A DNA stretch of 7,710 nt from Halobacteriales archaeon. GTDB taxonomy: Archaea; Halobacteriota; Halobacteria; Halorutilales; JAHENH01. This document shows, piece after piece, positions 1-5,873 of this stretch; the first letter of the stretch is position 1; each line of letters opens with the position of its first letter. The stretch covers positions 1-7,710 of the forward strand of contig JAHENH010000119.1 in assembly GCA_018609935.1 (NCBI GenBank). Reading direction: 5' to 3'. The notes below the pieces were generated by a model that saw nothing but the letters and a program-made list of their open reading frames with translations, ran no database searches and had not been told where the DNA came from. The position numbers were made by a program, and so were the translations under genes.

Positions 1-1
1 A

Positions 2-508
2 ACAAAGTCAGATCCTAGAATATATGCAGCTGGTGATGTAAATACGAGAAGAGAACTACTACATATAGCTAAAGAAGAAGGGAGAGTTGTAGCAGAAAAT
101 ATACTTTCTGATATAAATGGTGAAAAACTAACACAGTTTAATTCAATAAATCATTTTATAGTTTTTTCTGGTCTTTCCATATATCCGTTTGCATGTCTTG
201 GAATAACTGAAAAAGAAGCTAAAAAGAGAGACATAGACTATATATCAGCAACTAGGGAGGTAAAAAATGATGGAGTTTTTAAAACTAAAGATGTTCCATA
301 TGGACTAGCAAAATTAATTGTAAGAGAGGATGGTAGGGTTTTAGGATATCAGGGTCTACATTATCATGCAGATGTGATGGCAAAAACAATGCAGGTAATA
401 ATAAAACAAAAACAAGATATATGGGATATACCTGACAGAGCATATCATCCCACAACACCTGAAATAATAGATGGACTTTTACAGGATATAAAACAAAAAA
501 TATCATAA
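2..508 (+). CDS. Pyridine nucleotide-disulfide oxidoreductase (dihydrolipoamide dehydrogenase/mercuric reductase-like), C-terminal part
   Basis: An open frame enters from the left edge and gives 168 residues before TAA. It starts at the end of the FAD-binding domain: the stretch IYAAGDVN has the GD pair that contacts the FAD in this family, followed by the usual helix (GRVVAENI). The rest is the dimerisation domain, with LGITEKEAKKR and, near the end, HPTTPE (His149, Glu154 of the fragment). This matches the His-Glu pair that acts as catalytic base in class I flavoprotein disulfide reductases. The redox cysteine pair (CxxxxC) would lie upstream, outside the window, so the exact substrate cannot be told: dihydrolipoamide, a thiol or mercuric-type reductase are all possible. 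The segment between GDVN and LGITE differs from the common form (HFIVFSGLS in place of the usual FTDPE-type motif). The family is fairly certain; the specific enzyme is not. Confidence 0.85.
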   Translation, partial: TKSDPRIYAAGDVNTRRELLHIAKEEGRVVAENILSDINGEKLTQFNSINHFIVFSGLSIYPFACLGITEKEAKKRDIDYISATREVKNDGVFKTKDVPYGLAKLIVREDGRVLGYQGLHYHADVMAKTMQVIIKQKQDIWDIPDRAYHPTTPEIIDGLLQDIKQKIS

Positions 509-537
509 AATAAACTTAAAATAGATAACAATATAAT

Positions 538-544
538 TATTTAA
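538..544 (+). promoter_or_regulatory. TATA-like box for the zinc-finger microprotein
   Basis: The sequence TATTTAA is centred about 28 bases before the ATG at 569, and there is no Shine-Dalgarno site in between. This spacing fits an archaeal promoter giving a leaderless transcript that begins at or near the start codon. A second AT-rich match (TTTATAAA, 546-553) is closer and fits less well. Confidence 0.45.
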
Positions 545-568
545 GTTTATAAAAATATAATTGTATAT

Positions 569-682
569 ATGAGTAAAACTAAAAATCAAAAGAAAGAAAA
601 TAAATGTAATATATGTGAAAAAGAATTTGACTCAGAATTCGAACTCAAAAGACACATAGAAATAGTAGGAATAATACATTAA
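569..682 (+). CDS. Small C2H2-type zinc-finger protein (37 residues)
   Basis: The ATG at 569 opens a short frame ending at TAA 680-682. The first dozen residues are basic and polar. Then comes a finger: CNIC (Cys13, Cys16), twelve residues including F, F and L at the usual hydrophobic positions, and His29. The spacing C-x2-C-x12-H is exactly that of classical C2H2 fingers. The second His is His37, seven residues later instead of the usual three to five, and the protein stops there. It may be a true variant, or the end may have been altered by a small indel. One-finger microproteins of this type are common in haloarchaea, with roles in nucleic-acid binding or regulation mostly unknown. It stands alone, with its own TATA-like box about 28 bases upstream and no ribosome binding site. 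Confidence 0.65.
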   Translation: MSKTKNQKKENKCNICEKEFDSEFELKRHIEIVGIIH

Positions 683-694
683 TAATGATACATA

Positions 695-716
695 AAATAG
701 GTTATATCTCCTATTT
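695..716 (+). repeat. Inverted repeat between the zinc-finger and Mut7-C genes
   Basis: A perfect 7-base inverted repeat (AAATAGG / CCTATTT) has an 8-base loop. It starts 12 bases after the zinc-finger stop codon. Its right arm overlaps TATTTAAA (712-719), a possible TATA box for the Mut7-C gene, and a run of six T follows at 730-735. It could be a terminator hairpin for the upstream gene or an operator over the downstream promoter; the sequence does not decide which. Confidence 0.4.
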
Positions 717-767
717 AAACATGAGAGGATTTTTTAGTTTAGTTTTCCTGAATTATTCTTATTTATA

Positions 768-1199
768 GTGGGTATGAAGGATAAAAGAATATTAACTGAT
801 GGTATGTTAGGGAAACTTACTCGTATTCTTAGAATGGTTGGACATGATGTTGTTTATGGTCCTGACGAAAACTTAGATAGTGATGAAGAAATAGAAAGAT
901 ATGCAAAGGAAAATAATAGAATTATATTAACAAGAGACAAGGAAATTGATGGAGTCCTTATTGAATCTGTGGATGTAGATAATCAATTACAAGAAATAAA
1001 GGATCTAGGTATAGATCTATGTTTAGATAATCCAAAGAGATGTTCTGTTTGTAATTCCAAACTTAAAATAACCCAAGATAAACCTAATATAGCTCCAGAC
1101 TTTATAAATAAGATTTGGAAATGTAGAAATTGTGGAAAATATTATTGGAAGGGCACACATTGGGAAGATGTAAAAGAAAGAATAAAAAATCTTGACTAA
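768..1199 (+). CDS. Mut7-C RNase-domain protein with zinc ribbon
   Basis: The product is 143 residues from GTG 768, or 141 from the ATG at 774; the family normally starts just before the DGMLGKL motif, so both fit. The N-terminal PIN-like fold shows the Mut7-C signature: Asp11 in LTDGMLGKLTRILRM, the acidic stretch SDEEIERYAKE, and LTRDKE with Asp57. The conserved aspartates are the presumed metal-binding residues of a nuclease. The C-terminal part is a four-cysteine zinc ribbon (Cys92/Cys95 and Cys119/Cys122), ended by the family-typical YYWKGTHWEDVKERI. In archaea these are stand-alone proteins thought to act as ribonucleases or RNA-binding factors; the real substrate is unknown. Length is close to normal and all key residues are present. 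No clear Shine-Dalgarno is visible; a TATTTAAA box at 712-719 would give a leader of about 30 bases. Confidence 0.88.
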   Translation: MGMKDKRILTDGMLGKLTRILRMVGHDVVYGPDENLDSDEEIERYAKENNRIILTRDKEIDGVLIESVDVDNQLQEIKDLGIDLCLDNPKRCSVCNSKLKITQDKPNIAPDFINKIWKCRNCGKYYWKGTHWEDVKERIKNLD

Positions 1200-1293
1200 A
1201 TATAATATAACTAGTTAATTAATTTTCTAAGTTTTATATTTAGTTTATTATAATTATTTTATATAGATCTAGAAAAACAGAAGCCTAATAACG

Positions 1294-1304
1294 TTAAATA
1301 TTTT
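1294..1304 (+). promoter_or_regulatory. Possible TATA box of the PEBP gene
   Basis: TTAAATATTTT lies about 20 bases before the ATG at 1318. This is slightly closer than the usual 26-28 for a leaderless archaeal mRNA. No ribosome binding site is visible in front of the ATG. Weak assignment. Confidence 0.25.
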
Positions 1305-1317
1305 AATAAAACAACAG

Positions 1318-1774
1318 ATGAAAGATTTAAATCTTTTAAGTTCTGCCTTTGAAGATGGGGGGGCCAATACCTGAAAAATATGGATATACAAGACAAAATA
1401 TTAATCCACCACTAAATATTGAAAATATTCCAGAAGACACTGAATCTTTGGTTTTGATTATGGATGATCCAGATGCAGTAGAACCGGCGGGAAAAGTATG
1501 GGATCACTGGGTTGTTTGGAATATTAATCCTAATAAGACACAGATACCTGAAGACTGGAATCCAGAAACTGCTATAGAGGGAAAAAATGATTATGGAGAT
1601 ATAGGATATGGAGGGCCAAATCCACCAGATAAAACTCATATCTATAAATTTAAACTATATGCAATAGACACCACGTTAGACTTATCATCAGGAGCAACAA
1701 AAAGAGAAATAGAAGAAAAAATAGAAAACCATATTTTAGCCAAAAAAGAACTAAAAGGAACATATTCCCCCTAA
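1318..1774 (+). CDS. PEBP (YbhB/YbcL) family protein, frame broken near the N-terminus by an extra G
   Basis: The main frame (residues from GGPIPEKY onward, readable from a TTG at 1349) lacks the normal family N-terminus. That N-terminus is present just upstream in another frame: ATG 1318 gives MKDLNLLSSAFEDGG. The two join if one G is removed from the G7 run at 1355-1361. The restored protein has 151 residues, normal for the family. It shows the phosphatidylethanolamine-binding-protein signatures: F-x-x-GGPIPEKY, INPPL, the ligand-site motif MDDPDAV (residues 48-54), DHWVVWNI (62-69), and NDYGDIGYGGPNPPDKTH (90-107) with HIYKFKLYAID. Members are cytosolic small-ligand or phosphate-binding proteins; their role in archaea is not well defined. 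It seems to be a single-gene unit with T-rich sequence downstream. The break could be a sequencing error, a recent mutation or a slippery phase-variable site; the short TTG-started form would lack one edge of the fold. Confidence 0.85.
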
Positions 1775-1825
1775 ATAAAAAAATCAATCTTTATTCAATA
1801 TAATTTTTATTATAGATTTTATATT

Positions 1826-1850
1826 AAAATTTTTTTAGTTTTGTTTTTTT
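1826..1850 (+). terminator. T-tract terminator after the PEBP gene
   Basis: Two runs of seven T (1830-1836 and 1844-1850) lie 55-75 bases after the PEBP stop codon, with no obvious hairpin. Archaeal RNA polymerase terminates at such T-rich tracts. Confidence 0.4.
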
Positions 1851-1897
1851 AATTGAATTAAGAATTTTTGAAATCATATTTTTTAGAATTATATATC

Positions 1898-1905
1898 TTT
1901 ATAAT
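1898..1905 (+). promoter_or_regulatory. TATA box of the leader ORF/permease unit
   Basis: TTTATAAT is centred 27-28 bases upstream of the ATG at 1929, so the transcript would be predicted to begin at or next to that ATG and not at the permease ATG at 1964. A purine-rich GAGGG at 1916-1920 also precedes the 1929 start. Confidence 0.45.
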
Positions 1906-1928
1906 AGTTATTTGTGAGGGTTTCAATA

Positions 1929-1961
1929 ATGGGTTTTAAAAATGATCTGCCTAAATTTTAG
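1929..1961 (+). CDS. Ten-codon leader ORF upstream of the amino acid permease
   Basis: ATG 1929 begins MGFKNDLPKF and stops at TAG 1959-1961. The permease ATG follows after only two bases (1964). The TATA-like box at 1898-1905 has leaderless spacing to this small ORF, so it would be the first thing translated on the mRNA. The permease start has no Shine-Dalgarno of its own, and ribosomes ending at the TAG could restart there. The peptide has no run of a single amino acid that would point to classical attenuation. Its status as a translated unit is inference from position. Confidence 0.3.
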   Translation: MGFKNDLPKF

Positions 1962-1963
1962 GT

Positions 1964-3339
1964 ATGTCAGAGAGAAGGGAAGGTAGGAAGCCTAAAGCAA
2001 GACTTGGGTTGCTTGATGCTACCATGATTGGTATGGGTGCTATGATTGGTGCCGGAATTTTTGTACTAACAGGTATAGCCTCAAAGATTGCAGGTCCTGC
2101 TGCCTTACTAGTATTTTTTTAAATGGAATTGTAACTACATTAACTGGATTGTCTTATGCTGAACTTGCAAGTTCTATACCAAAAAGTGGCGGAGGTTATG
2201 CTTTCGTTCGTGAAGTATTCAAAGACCTAGTATCTTTTATTATGGGTTGGATGTTGTCTTTTGCATATATGATCGCAGGGAGTTTGTATGCTCTTGGATT
2301 TTCTTCAAATTTTATAGAATTTGTCCATATATACTGGAAAGGGCTTCCTTCAGGTCCATTATTTTCTGGTTTTATTTCTTATTCTGTATTTTATGCTTTC
2401 CTTTCAATAGGATTATTTATATTGTTAAATATTCTTTCTACAAAAGCCAGTGGCGGAGCTGAAACTATTATAACAGTGGTAAAGATACTAATTCTATTAA
2501 TATTTTCCATTTTTGGTGCTTTTACCGTAAAAATGGGTAATTTTGATCCATTTTTACCAGGAAATAGAGGTACTCTTTCTATATTATCAGCTATGGGTCT
2601 AACTTTTATAGCATTTGAAGGATACGATTTAATAACGACTGTAACAGAAGAAGTTAAAAATCCACGTAAAAATATCCCTAAAGCTATTTTTATAAGTTTA
2701 GTTATAACTGTAGTTTTATATTTATTGGTGGTTTTCATAGCTATAGGAAATCTAGGATATATCGAACTAGGAAATGCTGGTGAAAGAGGGATAGCAAGAG
2801 CTGCAAAAAGTTTTATGCCTTATATACCCTTGATAGGGACAGGATCAGCAGTTATAGCGTTTGGTGCGGTATTTTCAACTTTGAGTGCTTTGAATGCAGT
2901 TATAATAGCTTCAAGTCGAGTATTATTTGCAATGGGAAGAGAACAACAACTCCCAAATCCAATAGGAAAAATCAGCTCTAAATATGGGACCCCAGTTATG
3001 TCTCTTATTTTATGTTCTGTTGTTATGATATTTTCAGTTATCTTTCTTCCAATTCAAAAAGTCAGCAAAATAGCAAGTCTGTTTTTCTTACTTTCTTTTA
3101 TAATAGTAAATATAAGTGTAATTAGACTACGTAGAAATCGCCCAGATATGGAAAGACCCTATGAAATGCCTTTCTATCCAATACCACCTATATTGGGTAT
3201 TTTTCTAAATATAGTACTCGCATATTTTTTATTAAAAGGAGAAACACTAATAATTATACTAGGAGTTGTATGGATATCAATTGGGGTTTTATTATTCTAT
3301 TCAATAAAATATAGAAATAAACAAAAAATAACAAACTAG
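1964..3339 (+). pseudogene. APC-superfamily amino acid permease, interrupted by a one-base deletion in a T-run
   Basis: From ATG 1964 the first frame gives 52 residues ending LLVFF and then TAA (2120-2122). The second frame carries on from about 2119 with LNGIVTTLTGLSYAEL to the stop at 3339. Adding one T to the T7 run at 2114-2120 rejoins them into 458 residues, the normal length for an APC permease with about 12 membrane segments. The N-terminus has the family signature GAMIGAGIFVLTG (residues 25-37) in the first membrane helix, the substrate-contact region. Later come SYAELASSIPKSGGGYAFVRE, the helix-6 region FIAFEGYDLITTVTEEVKNPRKNIPKA (not in one run but spread over 2600-2690), and a basic cytoplasmic loop RVLFAMGREQQLP. 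It should import amino acids, possibly cationic or hydrophobic ones, by proton or sodium symport; the substrate is not readable. As sequenced, the 52-residue product is useless and the 396-residue remainder lacks helix 1. It may be a true pseudogene, an assembly error or a phase-variable gene. Confidence 0.88.
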
Positions 3340-3467
3340 GTATAGAAGAAAATCGTCTTTTCAATCTTTATATAATCCTGTATATATTAGTTTTAATCAA
3401 CTCTAGTATCTTGGATTTTTAGATTATTATATTGTATATCCTAATACAGATTTTAACTCTGTGGATG

Positions 3468-3546
3468 TGCGAGGGAGCAGTAAGTCCCTTTCTCAACGAG
3501 GTACCGAAGGGAGTGAGTAGGGAGAGGATACACGGACTCCCTCGCA
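3468..3546 (+). repeat. Left-end inverted repeat of the insertion sequence
   Basis: TGCGAGGGAG (3468-3477) and CTCCCTCGCA (3537-3546) are perfect 10-base complements. The 59 bases between them hold further pairable blocks (TCCCTTTCTCA against TGAGTAGGGAGAGG). The block could fold as a branched hairpin and is much richer in G and C than its surroundings. It is probably the subterminal structure of the IS left end, or the 5' leader of the tnpB transcript. Confidence 0.5.
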
Positions 3547-3603
3547 GATAGCATAGATATACGTAAATCGGATATAGATACTGTAACAGCGTAATTGCAT
3601 GTA

Positions 3604-4910
3604 ATGGGGTTAGAGGTGTTTACAACTGAGGATAAAAGTAAATCCTCAGCTAATAGCTCATCTTCTTCATCAGATGAAGTAGATGAAGAAACTATGAGCA
3701 TTAGCTATAAATATGACGCTAATCCCACAGAAGAGCAAATAGAAAAGATTTACAAGCATTTTGATATTCACTGTAGCATCTATAATAAATCATTAGAAAC
3801 TCTTGACAAATCTGATGAATTTATATCTAAATATGATATGCAAAAACATCTTACGCAGTGGAAGAAGACAAGCAATCCAGAGTTCTCTAATGTCTACTCA
3901 AAAGCTGCACAGAGAACAGTAGCCGATTATATGAAGCTATAGATGCACTTTCAGCTAAGAAAGAGAACGGGGAGAAAGTAGGTAAGCTAAGACATGAAAA
4001 TTCATTCAGTAGCATAGAATATAATCAAACTGGATTTAAGATAAAAGAAGGACACATTTATCTTAGCAAGATAGGCGATATACCAATAAACTTCCACAGA
4101 CCTGTCCCAGAAAAGGCTGAAGTGAAGGAAGTTGTAATTAAGGAATACAGTTGCAGTGATTGGAAAGTTATACTTCAGCTTGAGGTTCCTAAAAAGGATA
4201 AGAAAGAAATAACAGAAGATTCAGATATAGTAGGAATTGACCTGAATGCGTCCAACTTCAGCGTTGATTCTGAAGGACTAAAGATAAAAAGTCTCAAGAA
4301 TATAGTTAAGAGAAAATGGAAGAGAGTTAAAAGAGCACAGAAAGACCTATCGAGAAAACAGAAAGGAAGTGAGAATTACAAGAATAACAAAAAAAGGCTA
4401 GCTAAGAAGCACCAGGAGCTACGTAATGCAAGGAGATACTTCCTTCACAAACTGTCAAGGGTACATAGACAACTACGATGTTATAGCCGTAGAAGATCTG
4501 GAAACAAAAGAGCTCAAGGAAGGTGAGTCATCAGAACTCAATATGCATATAGCAAACCATGCGTGGTCTGAGTTCACCTCTATGCTAATTTACAAAGCTT
4601 CACAAGCTGGTAAGCAAGTAATAGAGGTAGATCCCGATTACACAACTCAGAACTGCTCGAACTCGGAGTGTAGTAACAGGGTAGACAAACAGCTGCATGG
4701 AGAACTCACCAATGTGATGAGGCGGTCTCGAAGTAGACAGAGACTACAATGCAACCATGCGTCTATAACAGAGCTATAGAGCTCATAGGCAAGGGACTGG
4801 CCGAATATACGCCTGTGGACATCATGACCTCTAGGAAGCTACATAGTAGCTCTCCAAGTGGTGGTAGAAACAGGAAGCCCCATCCTCAAGGAGCGCGTCA
4901 GCGCGAGTAG
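3604..4910 (+). pseudogene. tnpB: tnpB, RNA-guided nuclease/transposase accessory gene with multiple frameshifts
   Basis: Five in-frame segments together make one TnpB of about 400-435 residues. The first (3604 or 3694 onward) has the N-terminal helical domain: MSISYKYDANPTEEQ to QRTVADYM. A shift near 3930 leads to EAIDALSAKK and on to IVGIDLNASNFSVD, with the RuvC-I Asp. A shift near 4460 leads to YIDNYDVIAVEDLETKEL (RuvC-II Glu) and the zinc-ribbon half VDPDYTTQNCSNSECSN. A shift near 4722 leads to GLEVDRDYNA (RuvC-III Asp). A shift near 4755-4767 leads to INRAIELIGKGLAEYTP and a tail ending GARQRE, stop 4908-4910. One Cys of the second zinc pair is lost at the 4722 shift. TnpB proteins cut DNA guided by an RNA from the element's own 3' end. 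This copy cannot make a full protein. A start at 3604 adds a 30-residue Ser/acidic extension; ATG 3694 matches the usual family start. Confidence 0.85.
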
Positions 4911-4917
4911 GGCGGGG
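4878..4917 (+). ncRNA. Right-end stem-loop; probable 3' end of the TnpB guide (omega/re) RNA
   Basis: CCCCATCCT (4878-4886) pairs with AGGGCGGGG (4909-4917) in a 9-position stem with one mismatch and one G-T pair. The loop contains GCGC-GTCA-GCGC, which can form a small inner hairpin. The structure overlaps the last codons and the stop of tnpB and ends at the element's right boundary. That is where IS200/IS605 elements carry both the transposition hairpin and the scaffold of the guide RNA. If transcribed, the guide part would begin just after about 4925, in the trkA 5' region. RNA identity is inferred from position and family knowledge. Confidence 0.5.
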
Positions 4918-4943
4918 TAGTTCACAGAAAAACTAGAGATTAT

Positions 4944-5606
4944 ATGAATAAGAAAATCGATCTTAGAATTATAATAGTAGGAGGGGGAAGAGTAGGTACT
5001 AAAACAACTGAGTTCTTATCAAATCAGGGCCATGACATAATAGTAATTGAAAAAGATCCTGAAAAATGTAAAAAAATAAGTGATAAATATATAGCAACTG
5101 TTATCCAAGGGAATGGGTCACGTCCTAGTACTTTTATCCAAGCGGATCCAAATAAAGCTGATGTAGTAGCAGGATTAACTGGTAACTCAGCAGTTAACTT
5201 TACTGTGTGTAATTTTGCAGATAAGATAAATAGAGATATTCGAACAGTTATGAGGGTAGAAGATTCAGGAGCGAAAGACGAGTTTGAAGAGTATATTGAT
5301 AGTGTTATATATCCGGAAGGAGAAGGGGGAAAAATAGCTGCAAGCGAAATAATAGGCGGGGATATTAGGTCTCTTAGTGGGATAACTGGTAAAATAGAGG
5401 TTATAAGTGTAGTAATTGGTGAGGATTCACCTATCGCTAATAAAAAACTTAAAAACGTAAATTTTCCTTCTGGAAGTTTAATTATATCAGATTATGATGG
5501 GGATAAAATAGCAAAGCCTGATTCAGTATTTGAACCTGGAGAAAGAGTTATTGTAGCATTTGAATCAGAAGTAACACAAGAAGTAATGCAGCTACTACGT
5601 GGCTAA
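4944..5606 (+). CDS. trkA: TrkA/RCK-family NAD-binding potassium transport regulator
   Basis: 220 residues, the usual size of a single-unit RCK protein. The N-terminal Rossmann domain (about residues 6-125) has the nucleotide-binding loop VGGGRVG (Gly13-x-Gly15-x-x-Gly18), an acidic residue at the end of the second strand (VIEKD, Glu36) and GNGS at 56-59, all typical of TrkA-N. The RCK-C (TrkA-C) domain covers about 145-218, with VIGEDSPIANKKLKNVNFP and the end motif FEPGERVIVAF. Such proteins form octameric rings below TrkH/KtrB-type potassium channels and gate them in response to NAD(H), ATP or c-di-AMP. No channel gene is in the window. Potassium control is central for salt-adapted archaea. 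ATG 4944 has no good ribosome binding site and no TATA box at -27, because the insertion sequence ends about 20 bases upstream. It is followed by a T-run terminator. Confidence 0.92.
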   Translation: MNKKIDLRIIIVGGGRVGTKTTEFLSNQGHDIIVIEKDPEKCKKISDKYIATVIQGNGSRPSTFIQADPNKADVVAGLTGNSAVNFTVCNFADKINRDIRTVMRVEDSGAKDEFEEYIDSVIYPEGEGGKIAASEIIGGDIRSLSGITGKIEVISVVIGEDSPIANKKLKNVNFPSGSLIISDYDGDKIAKPDSVFEPGERVIVAFESEVTQEVMQLLRG

Positions 5607-5640
5607 ACTAACCTATAGTAAACCAATAAAATCTAACTGA

Positions 5641-5647
5641 TTTTTTT
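5641..5647 (+). terminator. T-run terminator after trkA
   Basis: Seven consecutive T begin 35 bases after the trkA stop codon, in AT-rich DNA without a clear hairpin. This fits archaeal T-tract termination. Confidence 0.4.
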
Positions 5648-5716
5648 ATTAAGACTTTAATATATCTTCTATTTATATATTTGATTATACGATTTATCTT
5701 TATCTCTTTTGGACTT

Positions 5717-5771
5717 ATGGGAAACCAGTAAGACCTTTATTTATTAGAGAGAAGATACATTAAGGTCCCAT
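5717..5771 (+). repeat. Interrupted inverted repeat in the trkA / coiled-coil gene spacer
   Basis: ATGG (5717-5720) and GACCTT (5732-5737) pair in order with AAGGTC (5762-5767) and CCAT (5768-5771). The result is a 10-pair stem with a one-sided bulge and a 24-base loop. It lies about 100 bases before the coiled-coil gene, and the spacer holds no ORF of note. It may be part of a leader or small RNA, or a degenerate mobile repeat; function unknown. Confidence 0.35.
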
Positions 5772-5843
5772 TACTTTTCTGCGAGATATATAGAGTATGG
5801 TCAGGGTAGTTAGAATATAGGGAAAAAGTTTTTCTTGAATGTG

Positions 5844-5850
5844 TTTTATT
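5844..5850 (+). promoter_or_regulatory. TATA-like box for the coiled-coil membrane protein gene
   Basis: TTTTATT is centred about 27 bases before ATG 5874. This supports that ATG (or GTG 5865) as the start of a leaderless mRNA, and argues against the TTG at 5835, which would lie upstream of the promoter. Confidence 0.4.
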
Positions 5851-5873
5851 TTTTATCTATTAGAGTGGAAGAT

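Larger units (their letters stand above)
3446..4925 (+). mobile_element. Decayed TnpB-only insertion sequence (IS200/IS605 group, IS1341-like)
   Basis: The element comprises a GC-richer block with structured ends around a broken tnpB. No tnpA-like tyrosine transposase is present, so it would be non-autonomous. The left end holds two inverted repeats (ACAGA/TCTGT at 3446-3462 and a 10-base pair at 3468-3546). The right end holds a stem-loop (4878-4917) followed by GGTAGTTCAC, of the kind that ends IS200/IS605-type elements. No terminal inverted repeats or target duplications are expected for this group and none are seen, so the exact ends are estimates. It lies between the permease gene and trkA, in the same direction as both. 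Confidence 0.75.

Noticed and set aside
285..506. Minus-strand ORF of 73 codons
   Set aside because: It lies wholly antisense to the flavoprotein frame, which has clear family motifs; the product is hydrophobic low-complexity sequence typical of the shadow of an AT-rich gene.
1412..1639. Minus-strand ORF of 75 codons within the PEBP gene
   Set aside because: Antisense to conserved PEBP motifs; composition (I, S, F, W) is that of an antisense shadow.
2391..2738. Minus-strand ORF of 115 codons within the permease
   Set aside because: Antisense to membrane helices of the APC permease and has no recognisable domain.
3453..3701. Minus-strand ORF of 82 codons at the IS left end
   Set aside because: Its acidic Ser/Asp/Glu stretch is the antisense reading of the Ser-rich tnpB start, and the rest reads through the left-end hairpin; no promoter was seen.
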